The position numbers were made by a program, and so were the translations under genes. The notes beneath the pieces were generated by a model that did no database searches, was not told where the DNA came from, and was given only the letters and a program-made list of their open reading frames with translations. A DNA stretch of 21,796 bases from CAIZGX01 sp044354975 (lineage in GTDB: Bacteria; Bacteroidota; Bacteroidia; Flavobacteriales_D; Sanyastnellaceae), in assembly GCA_044354975.1 (NCBI GenBank), contig JBIKZA010000043.1:1-21796 (forward strand), given 5' to 3'. Positions 1 to 8,476 of the stretch are shown piece by piece; positions within the stretch are counted from its first letter, which is position 1; each line of letters begins with the position of its first letter.

Positions 1-972
1 AATCTGTTTGAAGTTCTTGCAGGTTGGGTCAGTGTTGCTTGTGTTATACTCTTCATTCGACGGAACGCCGGTCAGATCAAGCGCTTTCAATCGGCTGAAC
101 TCACGAAATGGCCAAAGTCAGATGCTAACATCATTCTTATTGTTGAGGTACTTCTAATGTCAGCACTTCTTATCATGAACGCGGCAGATAGTATTCTTAC
201 CGTTCGCAGCGCAACTCCTGCGCGTGTGCCTTCGTTTTGGGTTAGTCAGTTTTACCAGCCATTGCTCACAAGTTTTTCTACTCACTCAATAGAAGGTATA
301 AGCCACTTTTTCTGGTGGTTTCACATTGTTGGAATTCTAGGATTCATCGTGTACTTGTCGTATTCAAAACACTTGCACATTCTACTTGCTTTTCCAACAA
401 CCTATTTCAGCAAACTGCAAGCACCAGGAAATTTATCGAACGACAAAGCGGTTACGAATGAGGTGAAGTTGATGCTCGATCCGAATGCGGTTATTGATCC
501 TGTTGAATTTACTCGTTTCGGAGTGAAAGATGTTTCAGACATGAAACGCACTCAACTCCTAAGCGCATACTCCTGCACCGAGTGTGGAAGATGTACTTCC
601 GCTTGTCCAGCGAACCAAACAGGAAAACTTCTTTCTCCACGAAAAGTGATGATGGATGTGCGCGATCGCATGGAAGAAATTGGAAATGCGAAAGCAGCAA
701 ACAAAGGTGTTTGGGTGGAAGATGGAAAGAGCCTCATTCGCGATTACATCTCTGAAGAAGAAGTTTGGGCATGCACAACCTGTAACGCTTGCACTGACGC
801 TTGTCCAATAAACATTAACCCCATGGAAGTACTCGTAGATCTGCGCAGATATTTAATCATGGAAGAATCTAAATCACCTGACAGCATCACTTCAATGTTC
901 AACAACGTGGAGAACAACGGAGCGCCTTGGGCTATGAGTGCTATGAACCGTGCAGACTGGACAACCGAATAA
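1..972 (+). CDS. Membrane-anchored (Fe-S)-binding oxidoreductase subunit, 5' end cut by the window edge
   Basis: The reading frame is open from base 1, so the N-terminus lies outside the window and 323 residues are visible. The visible part starts with hydrophobic segments, including one around positions 130-185 and a His-containing one around 300-400 (HIVG, KHLH), which resembles a cytochrome-b-like membrane anchor. A soluble domain follows with two ferredoxin-type clusters: CTECGRCTSACP (codons from 574) and CTTCNACTDACP (codons from 772). Each has the CxxCxxCxxxC(P) spacing for a 4Fe-4S centre. In the HdrC/GlpC-like family such proteins move electrons between the membrane quinone pool and a CCG-domain partner. 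That partner follows directly at 983, 10 bp downstream. An ATG at 157 is internal, not the likely start, because coding continues upstream. Donor and acceptor are unknown. Confidence 0.9.
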   Translation, partial: NLFEVLAGWVSVACVILFIRRNAGQIKRFQSAELTKWPKSDANIILIVEVLLMSALLIMNAADSILTVRSATPARVPSFWVSQFYQPLLTSFSTHSIEGISHFFWWFHIVGILGFIVYLSYSKHLHILLAFPTTYFSKLQAPGNLSNDKAVTNEVKLMLDPNAVIDPVEFTRFGVKDVSDMKRTQLLSAYSCTECGRCTSACPANQTGKLLSPRKVMMDVRDRMEEIGNAKAANKGVWVEDGKSLIRDYISEEEVWACTTCNACTDACPININPMEVLVDLRRYLIMEESKSPDSITSMFNNVENNGAPWAMSAMNRADWTTE

Positions 973-982
973 TTCGAACAAC

Positions 983-1768
983 ATGGATTTCAAGATACGT
1001 ACAATGGCCGATTGCATGGCCGAAGGAACAACACCAGAAGTGCTTTTTTGGGTTGGATGTGCTGGAAGTTTCGACGACCGCGCAAAGAAAATTACCAAAG
1101 CCATTGCGAAGATTCTTCACCACACCAACACGTCGTTTGCGATTTTAGGTTCTGAAGAATCGTGCACAGGAGATCCTGCAAAGCGAGCAGGAAACGAATT
1201 CCTTTTCCAAATGATGGCCATGCAAAACATCAGTGTTTTAAATGCCTATGAGGTGAAGAAGATTGTAACCGGATGTCCGCATTGCTTCAACACATTAAAA
1301 AATGAATATCCTGAACTGGGAGGAAACTACGAAGTGGTTCACCACACCCAACTCATTCAAGAATTATTGAATACAGGAAAATTGAAAATTGAAGGTGGGG
1401 AATTCAAAGGAAAGAAAATCACCTTTCACGATCCGTGTTACCTCGGAAGAGGAAACGGAGAGTATGAAGCGCCACGTCAATTGATTCAAGCACTCGACGC
1501 CGAATTAGTTGAAATGAAACGCTGCAAAACGAACGGATTGTGTTGCGGTGCAGGCGGTGCACAAATGTTCAAAGAAGCTGAAAAAGGAGATAAAGAAGTT
1601 AACGTTGAACGCATGGAAGATGTATTGGAAGTGAAGCCAAGCGTTATTGCTACCGGATGTCCGTTTTGCAACACCATGATGACCGATGGCGTGAAACACT
1701 TCGAACAAGAGCATACCATAGCAGTGAAAGACATTGCTGAATTAATAGCAGAAGCAGTAGATTTGTAA
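983..1768 (+). CDS. CCG-domain (HdrB/LutA-like) (Fe-S)-binding oxidoreductase
   Basis: This 261-residue protein has two cysteine-rich CCG domains. The second is canonical, with C152, CC at 187-188 in GLCCGAGGAQ, and C226/C229 in TGCPFC. The first is degenerate, with C26, a single C61 in ESCTG where CC is usual, and C98/C101 in TGCPHC. In heterodisulfide reductase B, GlpC and LutA, such domains bind non-cubane 4Fe-4S clusters and handle thiol/disulfide or hydride-derived electrons. The start at 983 is preferred to an upstream ATG at 950, because 950 lies inside the preceding gene and its extra residues look random. It lies 10 bp after the membrane Fe-S gene and 12 bp before fabG. The two Fe-S genes probably form one complex; the substrate cannot be told from sequence. 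Confidence 0.9.
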   Translation: MDFKIRTMADCMAEGTTPEVLFWVGCAGSFDDRAKKITKAIAKILHHTNTSFAILGSEESCTGDPAKRAGNEFLFQMMAMQNISVLNAYEVKKIVTGCPHCFNTLKNEYPELGGNYEVVHHTQLIQELLNTGKLKIEGGEFKGKKITFHDPCYLGRGNGEYEAPRQLIQALDAELVEMKRCKTNGLCCGAGGAQMFKEAEKGDKEVNVERMEDVLEVKPSVIATGCPFCNTMMTDGVKHFEQEHTIAVKDIAELIAEAVDL

Positions 1769-1780
1769 AAATAGTTTATC

Positions 1781-2527
1781 ATGAAATTATTAGAAGGAAA
1801 AGTAGCCATCATCACTGGCGCATCTCGCGGAATTGGAAAAGGAATTGCTGAAGTGTTCGCAGAACAAGGCGCAACAATCGCATTCACATACGCATCATCT
1901 GACGAAAAAGCACGCGCATTCGAAGCAGAACTTGCTGCGAAAGGCGTGAAAGCAAAAGGATATAAAAGCGATGCTGCAGATTTCAACGCTGCGCAAACCT
2001 TGGTAGACGAAGTCGTTGCAGAGTTCGGAACGGTAGATATTTTGGTCAACAACGCCGGCATCACACGCGACACCTTGCTTATGCGCATGAGCGAAGAGCA
2101 ATGGGACGACGTACTTCGCGTGAACTTGAAATCTGTTTTCAATTTAACGAAAGCGGTGATTAAGCCTATGTTGAAAGCAAGAAGTGGTTCAATCATAAAC
2201 ATGAGCTCTATTGTTGGAGTTACAGGAAACGCTGGACAAGCAAACTACGCTGCATCGAAAGCAGGTATGATCGGATTCACGAAAAGCGTTGCGCAAGAAT
2301 TGGGATCTCGTAACATTCGTTGCAACGCTATTGCTCCAGGATTTATTGAAACAGAAATGACTGAAAAGCTAGATCCGAAAGTGGTTGAGGAATGGAGAAA
2401 CACCATTCCATTGAAGCGTGGAGGAACACCGATAGACATTGCAAACACGACACTTTATTTAGCATCTGATTTAAGTTCTTATGTAACCGGACAAACTATT
2501 CACGTTTGCGGCGGTATGCACATGTAA
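1781..2527 (+). CDS. fabG: 3-oxoacyl-[acyl-carrier-protein] reductase
   Basis: This 248-residue short-chain dehydrogenase/reductase matches FabG length and motifs. It has the nucleotide-binding TGASRGIGKG near residue 13, NNAG at 90-93, and the catalytic tetrad Asn115, Ser143, Tyr156 and Lys160 in the order typical of FabG (SIVG, then NAGQANYAASKAG). The IAPGFIETEMT segment after the active site is also FabG-typical. FabG reduces 3-oxoacyl-ACP with NADPH in each round of fatty acid elongation in the cytoplasm. It is not beside other fab genes here, but between the Fe-S pair and a VWA membrane protein, with 12 bp before and 3 bp after. A different SDR specificity is possible, but the sequence is very FabG-like. 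Confidence 0.93.
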   Translation: MKLLEGKVAIITGASRGIGKGIAEVFAEQGATIAFTYASSDEKARAFEAELAAKGVKAKGYKSDAADFNAAQTLVDEVVAEFGTVDILVNNAGITRDTLLMRMSEEQWDDVLRVNLKSVFNLTKAVIKPMLKARSGSIINMSSIVGVTGNAGQANYAASKAGMIGFTKSVAQELGSRNIRCNAIAPGFIETEMTEKLDPKVVEEWRNTIPLKRGGTPIDIANTTLYLASDLSSYVTGQTIHVCGGMHM

Positions 2528-2530
2528 GCT

Positions 2531-4618
2531 ATGGCGCACTTAATCACTCAAGCATCTCCATGGCTTTTGAGCCTTTGTGTTTGGGTAGGATTGGCCTACG
2601 CCACCGGACTTTATTTTTTCGGAACATCGAAAGAATCTTGGTCGACAAAATTTAAATTTCTTCTAGCAGGTATGAGATTCCTTGTGGTCTCGCTTCTTGT
2701 ACTTTTACTTTTCCAACCGTTATTGGAAACCCTTGAAACACGCGTTGAAAAACCTGTTGTGGTGTTGGCGCTCGACAACAGCCAATCTGTTGTTTCAGCA
2801 AAAGATTCAAATTTCGTTCGAACAGAATTTTTAAATAATTGGAAAGGAATTGCAGAAAAGCTGGGCGCTGATTACGATGTGGTTCCTTTGCTTTTTGGAG
2901 ATAACATTTCTGAAGGAAACGATGCTCCTTTTTCCGATCAGATTACACACTTCGGAAAATTGCAACGTGCCATTGATGCGCGATTCAGCGGAAGAAATTT
3001 AGCAGCCCTCGTAATTGCCAGCGATGGACTTTACAACAAAGGTCCGCATCCAGTTTCCAATTTGAAGCAGCTCAATATTCCTGTGTTTACAGTTGGTTTA
3101 GGAGATACCTCACTACATCGCGATTTGTTAATTTCGAATGTGAGTGTGAATAAAATCGCCTATTTAGGAAACGAATTTCCCATTCGTTTAAACATTGAAG
3201 GAAGAAAAGCCCAGGGTTCAAGCACTGTTGTTACCGTTTCGAAAAACGGCGTTCAACTCGCTTCACAAAATGTGAGTTTCACTTCCGAAAGAGAATTTAA
3301 AAACATTGAATTCTCGCTTCCTGCCGATCAAGTTGGAATACACGCCTACACGGTCACTATTCAACCCATAAACAACGAAGACAATACGCGCAACAACAAT
3401 GAACTCGTATACATCGAAGTTATAGACAACCGTCAGAAGGTTCTCATTTTAGCAAACGCTCCACATCCTGATATTACTGCCATTGCAGAGGCTATGCGCC
3501 TTCAAGAAAATTACGAAGTAACCGTTCAAACCGTTGATCAATTCACAGACAACGTGAACAAATTCGACATGCTCATTGCCTATCAAATTCCATCTTTAGG
3601 CGGAAGAGGAAACAACGTTATTCAAGAAGCATTCAAATCGAAGATACCTGTTTGGTTTATTTTGGGTGCGCAAAACGATTTCAACGCGTTCAACGCTTTT
3701 GGAAGTGGATTTTCATTGAACGGATATCAATCGAAACTTTCAGACATTAGCGCAACACTGAATCCATCGTTCAGTTATTTTTCTTTGTCGAATGAGTTCG
3801 CGCAAGCCTTGCCTCTACTCCCACCATTGGCCGTGCCTTTCGGGAACTATGCTGTTGCGCCGGAAGTGCAAGCGTTGCTTACACAGCGCATTGGAAAAAT
3901 AGCGACAGATGTGCCTCTTCTCGGTTTTGGTGGAACACCTGAACATCGCATTGCGGTGCTTTGTGGTGAAGGCATTTGGAGATGGAAAGTGGGATTGTTC
4001 CAGATGGAAGAAAATCATGATGTATTCAATCAGTTCATCACACAAACTGCGCAGTTCATAGGCGTAAAAGAGAACAAAGAGAAATTCAGAATTCAACACA
4101 AAAAGAATTTTGCTGAAAACGAACTCGTTTATTTCAATGCGGAATTGTACGACGAAAGTTTCATGCCTGTCTTGAATCAGCAGGTGAATATGGAATTGAA
4201 ATTTCCAGACAACAGTGTTCAATCGTTTCAATTTTCGCCTTCGAACACTGGCTATCAGCTAAACGCCGGAATGCTTCCTCCGGGCGCTTATTCTTACACT
4301 GCGAAAGCGTTCAACGGAACAACGGAGTTCATGAAGTCAGGCGGATTCACAGTGAACAACATTTCTATAGAGACAGCACGAACAATTGCAGACTTCCAGT
4401 TGTTAGAACAAGTGTCTTCCAGCACCAACGGAAAACGATTCAATGCAACGGCTCTCGATGATCTTGTGAATGAAATTCGAAACAGAAAAGAAATTACAAG
4501 TGTTTCTTTCGAAGAGAAAAAAGTGAGAGAACTCATAGATTGGGCTCCTCTTTTAGTTGCACTTTTGTCGTTGCTCAGCATTGAGTGGTTCCTGAGAAAG
4601 TGGAACGGCAGCTACTAA
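2531..4618 (+). CDS. VWA-like domain membrane protein of unknown function
   Basis: This 695-residue protein has two transmembrane helices at the N-terminus (about 8-30 and 42-64), one near the C-terminus (about 672-690), and a large soluble region between. The soluble part opens with a von Willebrand factor A-like domain: a DxSxS metal-site motif at D82-S84-S86 (LDNSQS) and VIASDG with D165. The middle and C-terminal parts look like beta-rich and Rossmann-like modules, as in Bacteroidota proteins often left as hypothetical or VWA proteins. The topology (two helices, periplasmic body, final helix) recalls BatA/BatB-type proteins, but the overall length and arrangement differ, so I assign no name. 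It begins 3 bp after fabG and ends 1 bp before the next start, consistent with translational coupling. Confidence 0.75.
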   Translation: MAHLITQASPWLLSLCVWVGLAYATGLYFFGTSKESWSTKFKFLLAGMRFLVVSLLVLLLFQPLLETLETRVEKPVVVLALDNSQSVVSAKDSNFVRTEFLNNWKGIAEKLGADYDVVPLLFGDNISEGNDAPFSDQITHFGKLQRAIDARFSGRNLAALVIASDGLYNKGPHPVSNLKQLNIPVFTVGLGDTSLHRDLLISNVSVNKIAYLGNEFPIRLNIEGRKAQGSSTVVTVSKNGVQLASQNVSFTSEREFKNIEFSLPADQVGIHAYTVTIQPINNEDNTRNNNELVYIEVIDNRQKVLILANAPHPDITAIAEAMRLQENYEVTVQTVDQFTDNVNKFDMLIAYQIPSLGGRGNNVIQEAFKSKIPVWFILGAQNDFNAFNAFGSGFSLNGYQSKLSDISATLNPSFSYFSLSNEFAQALPLLPPLAVPFGNYAVAPEVQALLTQRIGKIATDVPLLGFGGTPEHRIAVLCGEGIWRWKVGLFQMEENHDVFNQFITQTAQFIGVKENKEKFRIQHKKNFAENELVYFNAELYDESFMPVLNQQVNMELKFPDNSVQSFQFSPSNTGYQLNAGMLPPGAYSYTAKAFNGTTEFMKSGGFTVNNISIETARTIADFQLLEQVSSSTNGKRFNATALDDLVNEIRNRKEITSVSFEEKKVRELIDWAPLLVALLSLLSIEWFLRKWNGSY

Positions 4619-4619
4619 C

Positions 4620-5480
4620 ATGAAAGACAAAATTACACTACGCATTGGGGGTGTTCCCGAACACTTCAATTTACCCTGGCAACTTGCTTTAGAGCAAGAC
4701 GTTTTCAGCGCTTTGAACATTCAAGTGTCGTGGACCTACTTCGCAGGTGGAACGGGCGTTATGACTGAAGCTCTTCAAGAAGGCGATCTCGATGTTGCGC
4801 TTATGCTTACCGAAGGATTTGTGAGTGCTTTTCATCGTGGATTAAAAGCGAAGATTGTCAAGGTTTATACTAAAACCCCATTAACGTGGGGCATTTACGG
4901 AGGATATGCAGACACGCCACGCATCACTTCCAACCACAACAGAAAATACGCTATTTCACGAAAAGGATCGGGCTCTCATTTAATGGCGAAGATTCACGCG
5001 AAGGAATTGGGTTTCCATCCTTCCGATGACCAGTATGTAGAAGTTGCGAATTTGAACAATGCTATTCAAAGTTTGAAGAACCGCGAGAGCGATTATTTCT
5101 ATTGGGAAAAATACACGTCCATTCCATCCGTAAAAAAAGGACACCTTTGTTTTTTAGATACTTTTCATGCGCCGTGGTGCGGATTCGTTGCTGTAGCGAA
5201 TAGCAATGCCATTGAACAAAAAAGCGAGTCCATTCAAAAAGTATTGCAGCTCATGAACGAGCGCTGCGAAGCCTTCATGAGTGATAAAGAAAGTATCTTT
5301 CGCGTTTCAAATCGATTCGAAATTTCAACGGCAGCCGCAACCGAGTGGTTCAACACAACAGCCTACCAGAATAATTTCGACATAAAAAAAATAGAACTCG
5401 ATGCTATTCACGAAGCTTTGAATTTAGAAGCGCCCTCGGACTATGCAGCCATGCTTGGAGAAAACATTACTTTAGTGTAA
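4620..5480 (+). CDS. Solute-binding-fold protein (ABC substrate-binding/NMT1-like), no signal peptide
   Basis: This 286-residue protein reads as a type II periplasmic-binding fold. Early features are LRIGGVPEHFNLPWQLALEQ, the FAGGTGVMTEAL loop and DVALMLTEG. A second-lobe segment with ISRKGSGSHLMA follows, as in SsuA/NMT1/THI5-like proteins. It starts directly with charged residues (MKDKITLRIGG). There is no signal peptide, lipobox or transmembrane helix, so it should stay in the cytoplasm unless the start is wrong. Only 1 bp separates this ATG from the previous stop, leaving no room for an export signal upstream. No ABC permease or ATPase gene is nearby. It may act as a cytoplasmic ligand binder or enzyme rather than a transporter subunit. 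The ligand is unknown. Confidence 0.75.
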   Translation: MKDKITLRIGGVPEHFNLPWQLALEQDVFSALNIQVSWTYFAGGTGVMTEALQEGDLDVALMLTEGFVSAFHRGLKAKIVKVYTKTPLTWGIYGGYADTPRITSNHNRKYAISRKGSGSHLMAKIHAKELGFHPSDDQYVEVANLNNAIQSLKNRESDYFYWEKYTSIPSVKKGHLCFLDTFHAPWCGFVAVANSNAIEQKSESIQKVLQLMNERCEAFMSDKESIFRVSNRFEISTAAATEWFNTTAYQNNFDIKKIELDAIHEALNLEAPSDYAAMLGENITLV

Positions 5481-5490
5481 AATTTTCAAA

Positions 5491-6180
5491 TTGAAAAACC
5501 AAGAGAATCAGTCGTACACCTACTTCACCTCGTTTCCCACTTCGCAACAAATTCGCAAAGTTTGGAAATGGATTTCTCTTGGAGTAACCCTCACTTTTTT
5601 CATTTGTTTGTTCATTTACCGAAATTCTATTTTAGGTGGAATTGGACATTTTTTAACGGTGGCGGAATCGCCCGTAGCAACGTCTTCCAACAATACATTT
5701 TTTGTTTTAGGTGGAAACGGATTCGAGCGAGGAAAAGGAGCCGCACTGCTCGCAAACGAATTTCCAACTACACAATTTATTTGTACCGGCGGAGGCGATA
5801 CGTTGAATGAAATGCGCGCTTTGGGATTGAATTTAACTTCTTCTAATCTTACCCGAAAATGCATGCTTGAAAACGGAGTCGATTCGCTTCGCGTGACGGA
5901 ATTGGGGGTGGCAACCAGCACGTACGAAGAGTCGGAAGAAATTCTGGCTTATTGTATAAATAACAATTTGAAAGAAATTTCTGTGGTGAGCAGCGACTTT
6001 CACCTGCGTCGCATGAGCCTTGTATTCGACGAAAAGTTTCAAGAAAAAGGCATTGTGGTGCATTTCTTCGGCACTGAAACCAAGGACTTTAAGGCAGAGT
6101 CGTGGTGGACCTTTGAAGCTGGGCTCATTACTACCCTCAACGAATACATCAAACTCGTGTATTACGTGTTCAAATATTAA
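5491..6180 (+). CDS. YdcF/SanA-family (DUF218) membrane protein
   Basis: This 229-residue protein has one transmembrane helix near residues 28-45 (SLGVTLTFFICLFIY) and then a DUF218-type domain. The domain shows FVLGGNGFERGKGAALLA at its start, FICTGGG, ENGVDSLRV..GVATSTYEE and VVSSDFHLRRM. These match the nucleotide-binding-like motifs of YdcF, SanA and ElyC, which act around the cell envelope. No ATG exists before residue 100 or so in this frame, and the best start is the TTG at 5491, 10 bp after the previous stop. It is the last gene of the run that begins at the window edge. Its biochemical role is not established. Confidence 0.8.
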   Translation: MKNQENQSYTYFTSFPTSQQIRKVWKWISLGVTLTFFICLFIYRNSILGGIGHFLTVAESPVATSSNNTFFVLGGNGFERGKGAALLANEFPTTQFICTGGGDTLNEMRALGLNLTSSNLTRKCMLENGVDSLRVTELGVATSTYEESEEILAYCINNNLKEISVVSSDFHLRRMSLVFDEKFQEKGIVVHFFGTETKDFKAESWWTFEAGLITTLNEYIKLVYYVFKY

Positions 6181-6204
6181 TCGATATCTCGACGAAATAT
6201 TGGT

Positions 6205-6212
6205 TATTTTTG
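6205..6212 (+). promoter_or_regulatory. Putative -7 element (TATTTTTG) of the TPR gene
   Basis: TATTTTTG matches TAnnTTTG and lies 22 bp before the ATG at 6235. No TTTG is seen 19-22 bp further upstream, so support is limited. Confidence 0.35.
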
Positions 6213-6234
6213 AATTGAACTCTGAAATTACTCA

Positions 6235-7641
6235 ATGAGCGAAGACCCATCAGATTACCACAACACAGGAGACCTTATCTCACGCTTCGAGCAAATGATT
6301 CAACAAAACGAATCATACTACTTCGACGTTGAACAACTTGAGGCCATTATAGACGGTTACCAAGCGAACCTCAGCTATCAAAAAGCCATTAAGGCACTTG
6401 AATACGGGTACTCTCTATTTCCAGACAACACCGCATTAATCATCAAAGAAGTGCAACTTCTTTCGGGTATTGGCCAATTATCAAAAGCGCTTTCACGTTT
6501 GAAGGTGCTAGAGAAATTCGAACCGAACAACGAAGAGATGCTGTTGACCATGGCCGCTGTATACAGTCAATTGCGCGAGCACAACAAAGCCATTCAATAT
6601 TACAAACGCGCTTTACTTATTTGTGCTGAAGAAGAAATAGACGACGTGTATTTAGAGATTGCGCTCGAATACGAAAACCTCGAGCAATACGAAAAGGCGA
6701 TCAACACCTTAAAAACAGGAATTGAACGAAGTCCAGAAAACGAAACCTTGCTTTATGAGATCGCCTTTTGTTTTGAAATGGCAGGACTGCCAGCCGTTTG
6801 CGCGACTTACTTCCAACATTTCATAGACGAGCATCCGTATAGCTTCGCAGCATGGTACAACCTTGGCAACGCTTTTCAAAAGCTCGATCGTTCAGAGGAG
6901 TCTATTGAAGCTTACGACTATTGTTTAGCCATTCAAAGTGACTTTGCTCCCGCTTATTACAATAAGGCGCATGCACTTTTCAAATTAGAAAAATATTCTG
7001 AAGCGCTTGAAGTGCTCGAAGAGTCTTATGTTCACGAGCCTCCTCAGGCTCCTATTTTCTGTCACGTTGGAGAGTGTTTCGAGAAGTTGAACGACTACGA
7101 CAAAGCACTATTCTACTACCACAAGAGTATTGAAACCGATGAGTATTGGGCCGATGCCTATTTAGGAATTGGTGTGGTTATGGATTTGCAGGGAAAATTG
7201 GCGGAAGCCATTCCGTTCTTGGATAAAGCCATTGACCTTGAATCTAAGAACCCTGACTACGCCATTTACAAAATGGAAGTGTTGGTGAAAATGGAAAAAT
7301 TCGAAGAATCTATTTCTCTTGGAGAAAAACTCGTGAAAGAGTTTCCTGAAAACGAAGAAACGTGGATGGCTCTTGCCGATGCGTTTTTCAAGAACGGAAA
7401 CAATGAAAAAGCTTTGGAAATCATGCTAGAAGCCACATTGGTGCATTTGTCCAATCCAGATATAGGATACCGAAGAGCGGTTTACTTGGTGGAATTAGGA
7501 AAAATTCAAGACGCACAAGAACTTCTTCACTACCTTATGCAAAATGAAAGCGCACAGCTCTCCGAGTTGGAAGAGTACTATCCAAAAATTCTTCAATTAC
7601 CATTTTACATTCAACTTAAAAGCGACCTAGGGTTAGTGTAA
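6235..7641 (+). CDS. Tetratricopeptide repeat protein
   Basis: This 468-residue acidic protein is built almost wholly of TPR helices from about residue 39 to 437, roughly ten units. Clear ones include AWYNLGNAFQKLDRSEESIE, AYYNKAHALFKLEKYSEALE and AYLGIGVVMDLQGKLAEAI, each with the W/Y-G-A-P-like positions of TPRs. No signal peptide, transmembrane helix or enzymatic domain is seen, so it is probably a cytoplasmic scaffold for protein-protein contacts. It is separated by 54 bp from the YdcF gene and by 48 bp from comA. A TAnnTTTG-like element lies just upstream. Its partners cannot be predicted. Confidence 0.88.
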   Translation: MSEDPSDYHNTGDLISRFEQMIQQNESYYFDVEQLEAIIDGYQANLSYQKAIKALEYGYSLFPDNTALIIKEVQLLSGIGQLSKALSRLKVLEKFEPNNEEMLLTMAAVYSQLREHNKAIQYYKRALLICAEEEIDDVYLEIALEYENLEQYEKAINTLKTGIERSPENETLLYEIAFCFEMAGLPAVCATYFQHFIDEHPYSFAAWYNLGNAFQKLDRSEESIEAYDYCLAIQSDFAPAYYNKAHALFKLEKYSEALEVLEESYVHEPPQAPIFCHVGECFEKLNDYDKALFYYHKSIETDEYWADAYLGIGVVMDLQGKLAEAIPFLDKAIDLESKNPDYAIYKMEVLVKMEKFEESISLGEKLVKEFPENEETWMALADAFFKNGNNEKALEIMLEATLVHLSNPDIGYRRAVYLVELGKIQDAQELLHYLMQNESAQLSELEEYYPKILQLPFYIQLKSDLGLV

Positions 7642-7689
7642 TTTTCACACTAAGTTAATTTAGCCGATATTCGCACAAAATTAGAAACT

Positions 7690-8475
7690 ATGAACATTCA
7701 ACTAAGCCACATGCCTAGCCGCGAGAAGAAAGAACGTCAGTTCGGACTTACGATGGTTATGGACAAAGGAATCTCTCTTCGCCAGGCCGAAGAAATGGTC
7801 TCGAGCAGTTCTGAATATATCGATATGGTGAAACTTGGTTTTGGGACCTCTGTGTTTTCAACCCAAGTGAAAGAAAAAGTGAAGATGTACCACAATGCGA
7901 AAATTAAGGTTTACCTCGGTGGAACTCTTTTCGAAGCGTGCTATGTGCGCGGAGAGCTTGACAAGTATCGCAAATACATCGACAGCCTTGGAATTGAAAT
8001 GGTTGAGGTTTCTGACGGAAGCATGGCGTTGGACCACAAAAAAAAATGTGCACTTATCACAGAATACGCAAAAAACTACCAAGTTCTTTCTGAAGTTGGA
8101 TCGAAGGAAGAGGGAATCTTAATTAGTCCAGCCAAATGGATCAAAATGATGCAAGCTGAATTGGACGCTGGTTCATGGAAAGTGATTGCTGAAGCGCGCG
8201 AAAGCGGAAACGTGGGAATCTATCGTCCAAGCGGACAAGCACACGTGATGCTTATCAATAAAATCTTAAGTAAGATTAACGGAAACGATATTATCTGGGA
8301 AGCGCCGAAGAAGGCGCAGCAAGTATATTTCATTAAGAACTGTGGTTCGAATGTAAACCTTGGAAACATAGCTGAAAACGAGACCATCCCTTTGGAGTGC
8401 TTGCGTATGGGATTGCGTGGAGATACCTTCTTCGATTACCTTCCCGAAGAAATAGTTTCTAAAATGAAAGGATAA
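7690..8475 (+). CDS. comA: Phosphosulfolactate synthase
   Basis: This 261-residue protein matches the ComA family in length and motifs: GLTMVMDKG near the N-terminus, VKLGFGTS, YLGGTLFE, EVSDGS, SEVGSKE, WKVIAEARESG and IIWEAPKKAQQ, as expected for its TIM-barrel strands and active-site loops. ComA joins sulfite to phosphoenolpyruvate to give 2-phospho-3-sulfolactate, the first step of one coenzyme M route; homologues also occur in bacteria that make sulfolactate or have no coenzyme M. No comB, comC, comD or comE gene is visible. The next gene is a rhodanese, 1 bp downstream. What the product serves here is not known; sulfonate metabolism is an inference. Confidence 0.88.
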   Translation: MNIQLSHMPSREKKERQFGLTMVMDKGISLRQAEEMVSSSSEYIDMVKLGFGTSVFSTQVKEKVKMYHNAKIKVYLGGTLFEACYVRGELDKYRKYIDSLGIEMVEVSDGSMALDHKKKCALITEYAKNYQVLSEVGSKEEGILISPAKWIKMMQAELDAGSWKVIAEARESGNVGIYRPSGQAHVMLINKILSKINGNDIIWEAPKKAQQVYFIKNCGSNVNLGNIAENETIPLECLRMGLRGDTFFDYLPEEIVSKMKG

Positions 8476-8476
8476 T

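Noticed and set aside
1486..2202. Long minus-strand open frame (238 codons) opposite the CCG gene and fabG
   Set aside because: Its translation is Ser/Ala/Phe-rich without motifs, and both genes on the other strand are certain; it is a shadow of their codon use.
3815..4231. Minus-strand 138-codon frame inside the VWA gene
   Set aside because: No domain or start context; it is antisense to an unbroken 695-residue gene.
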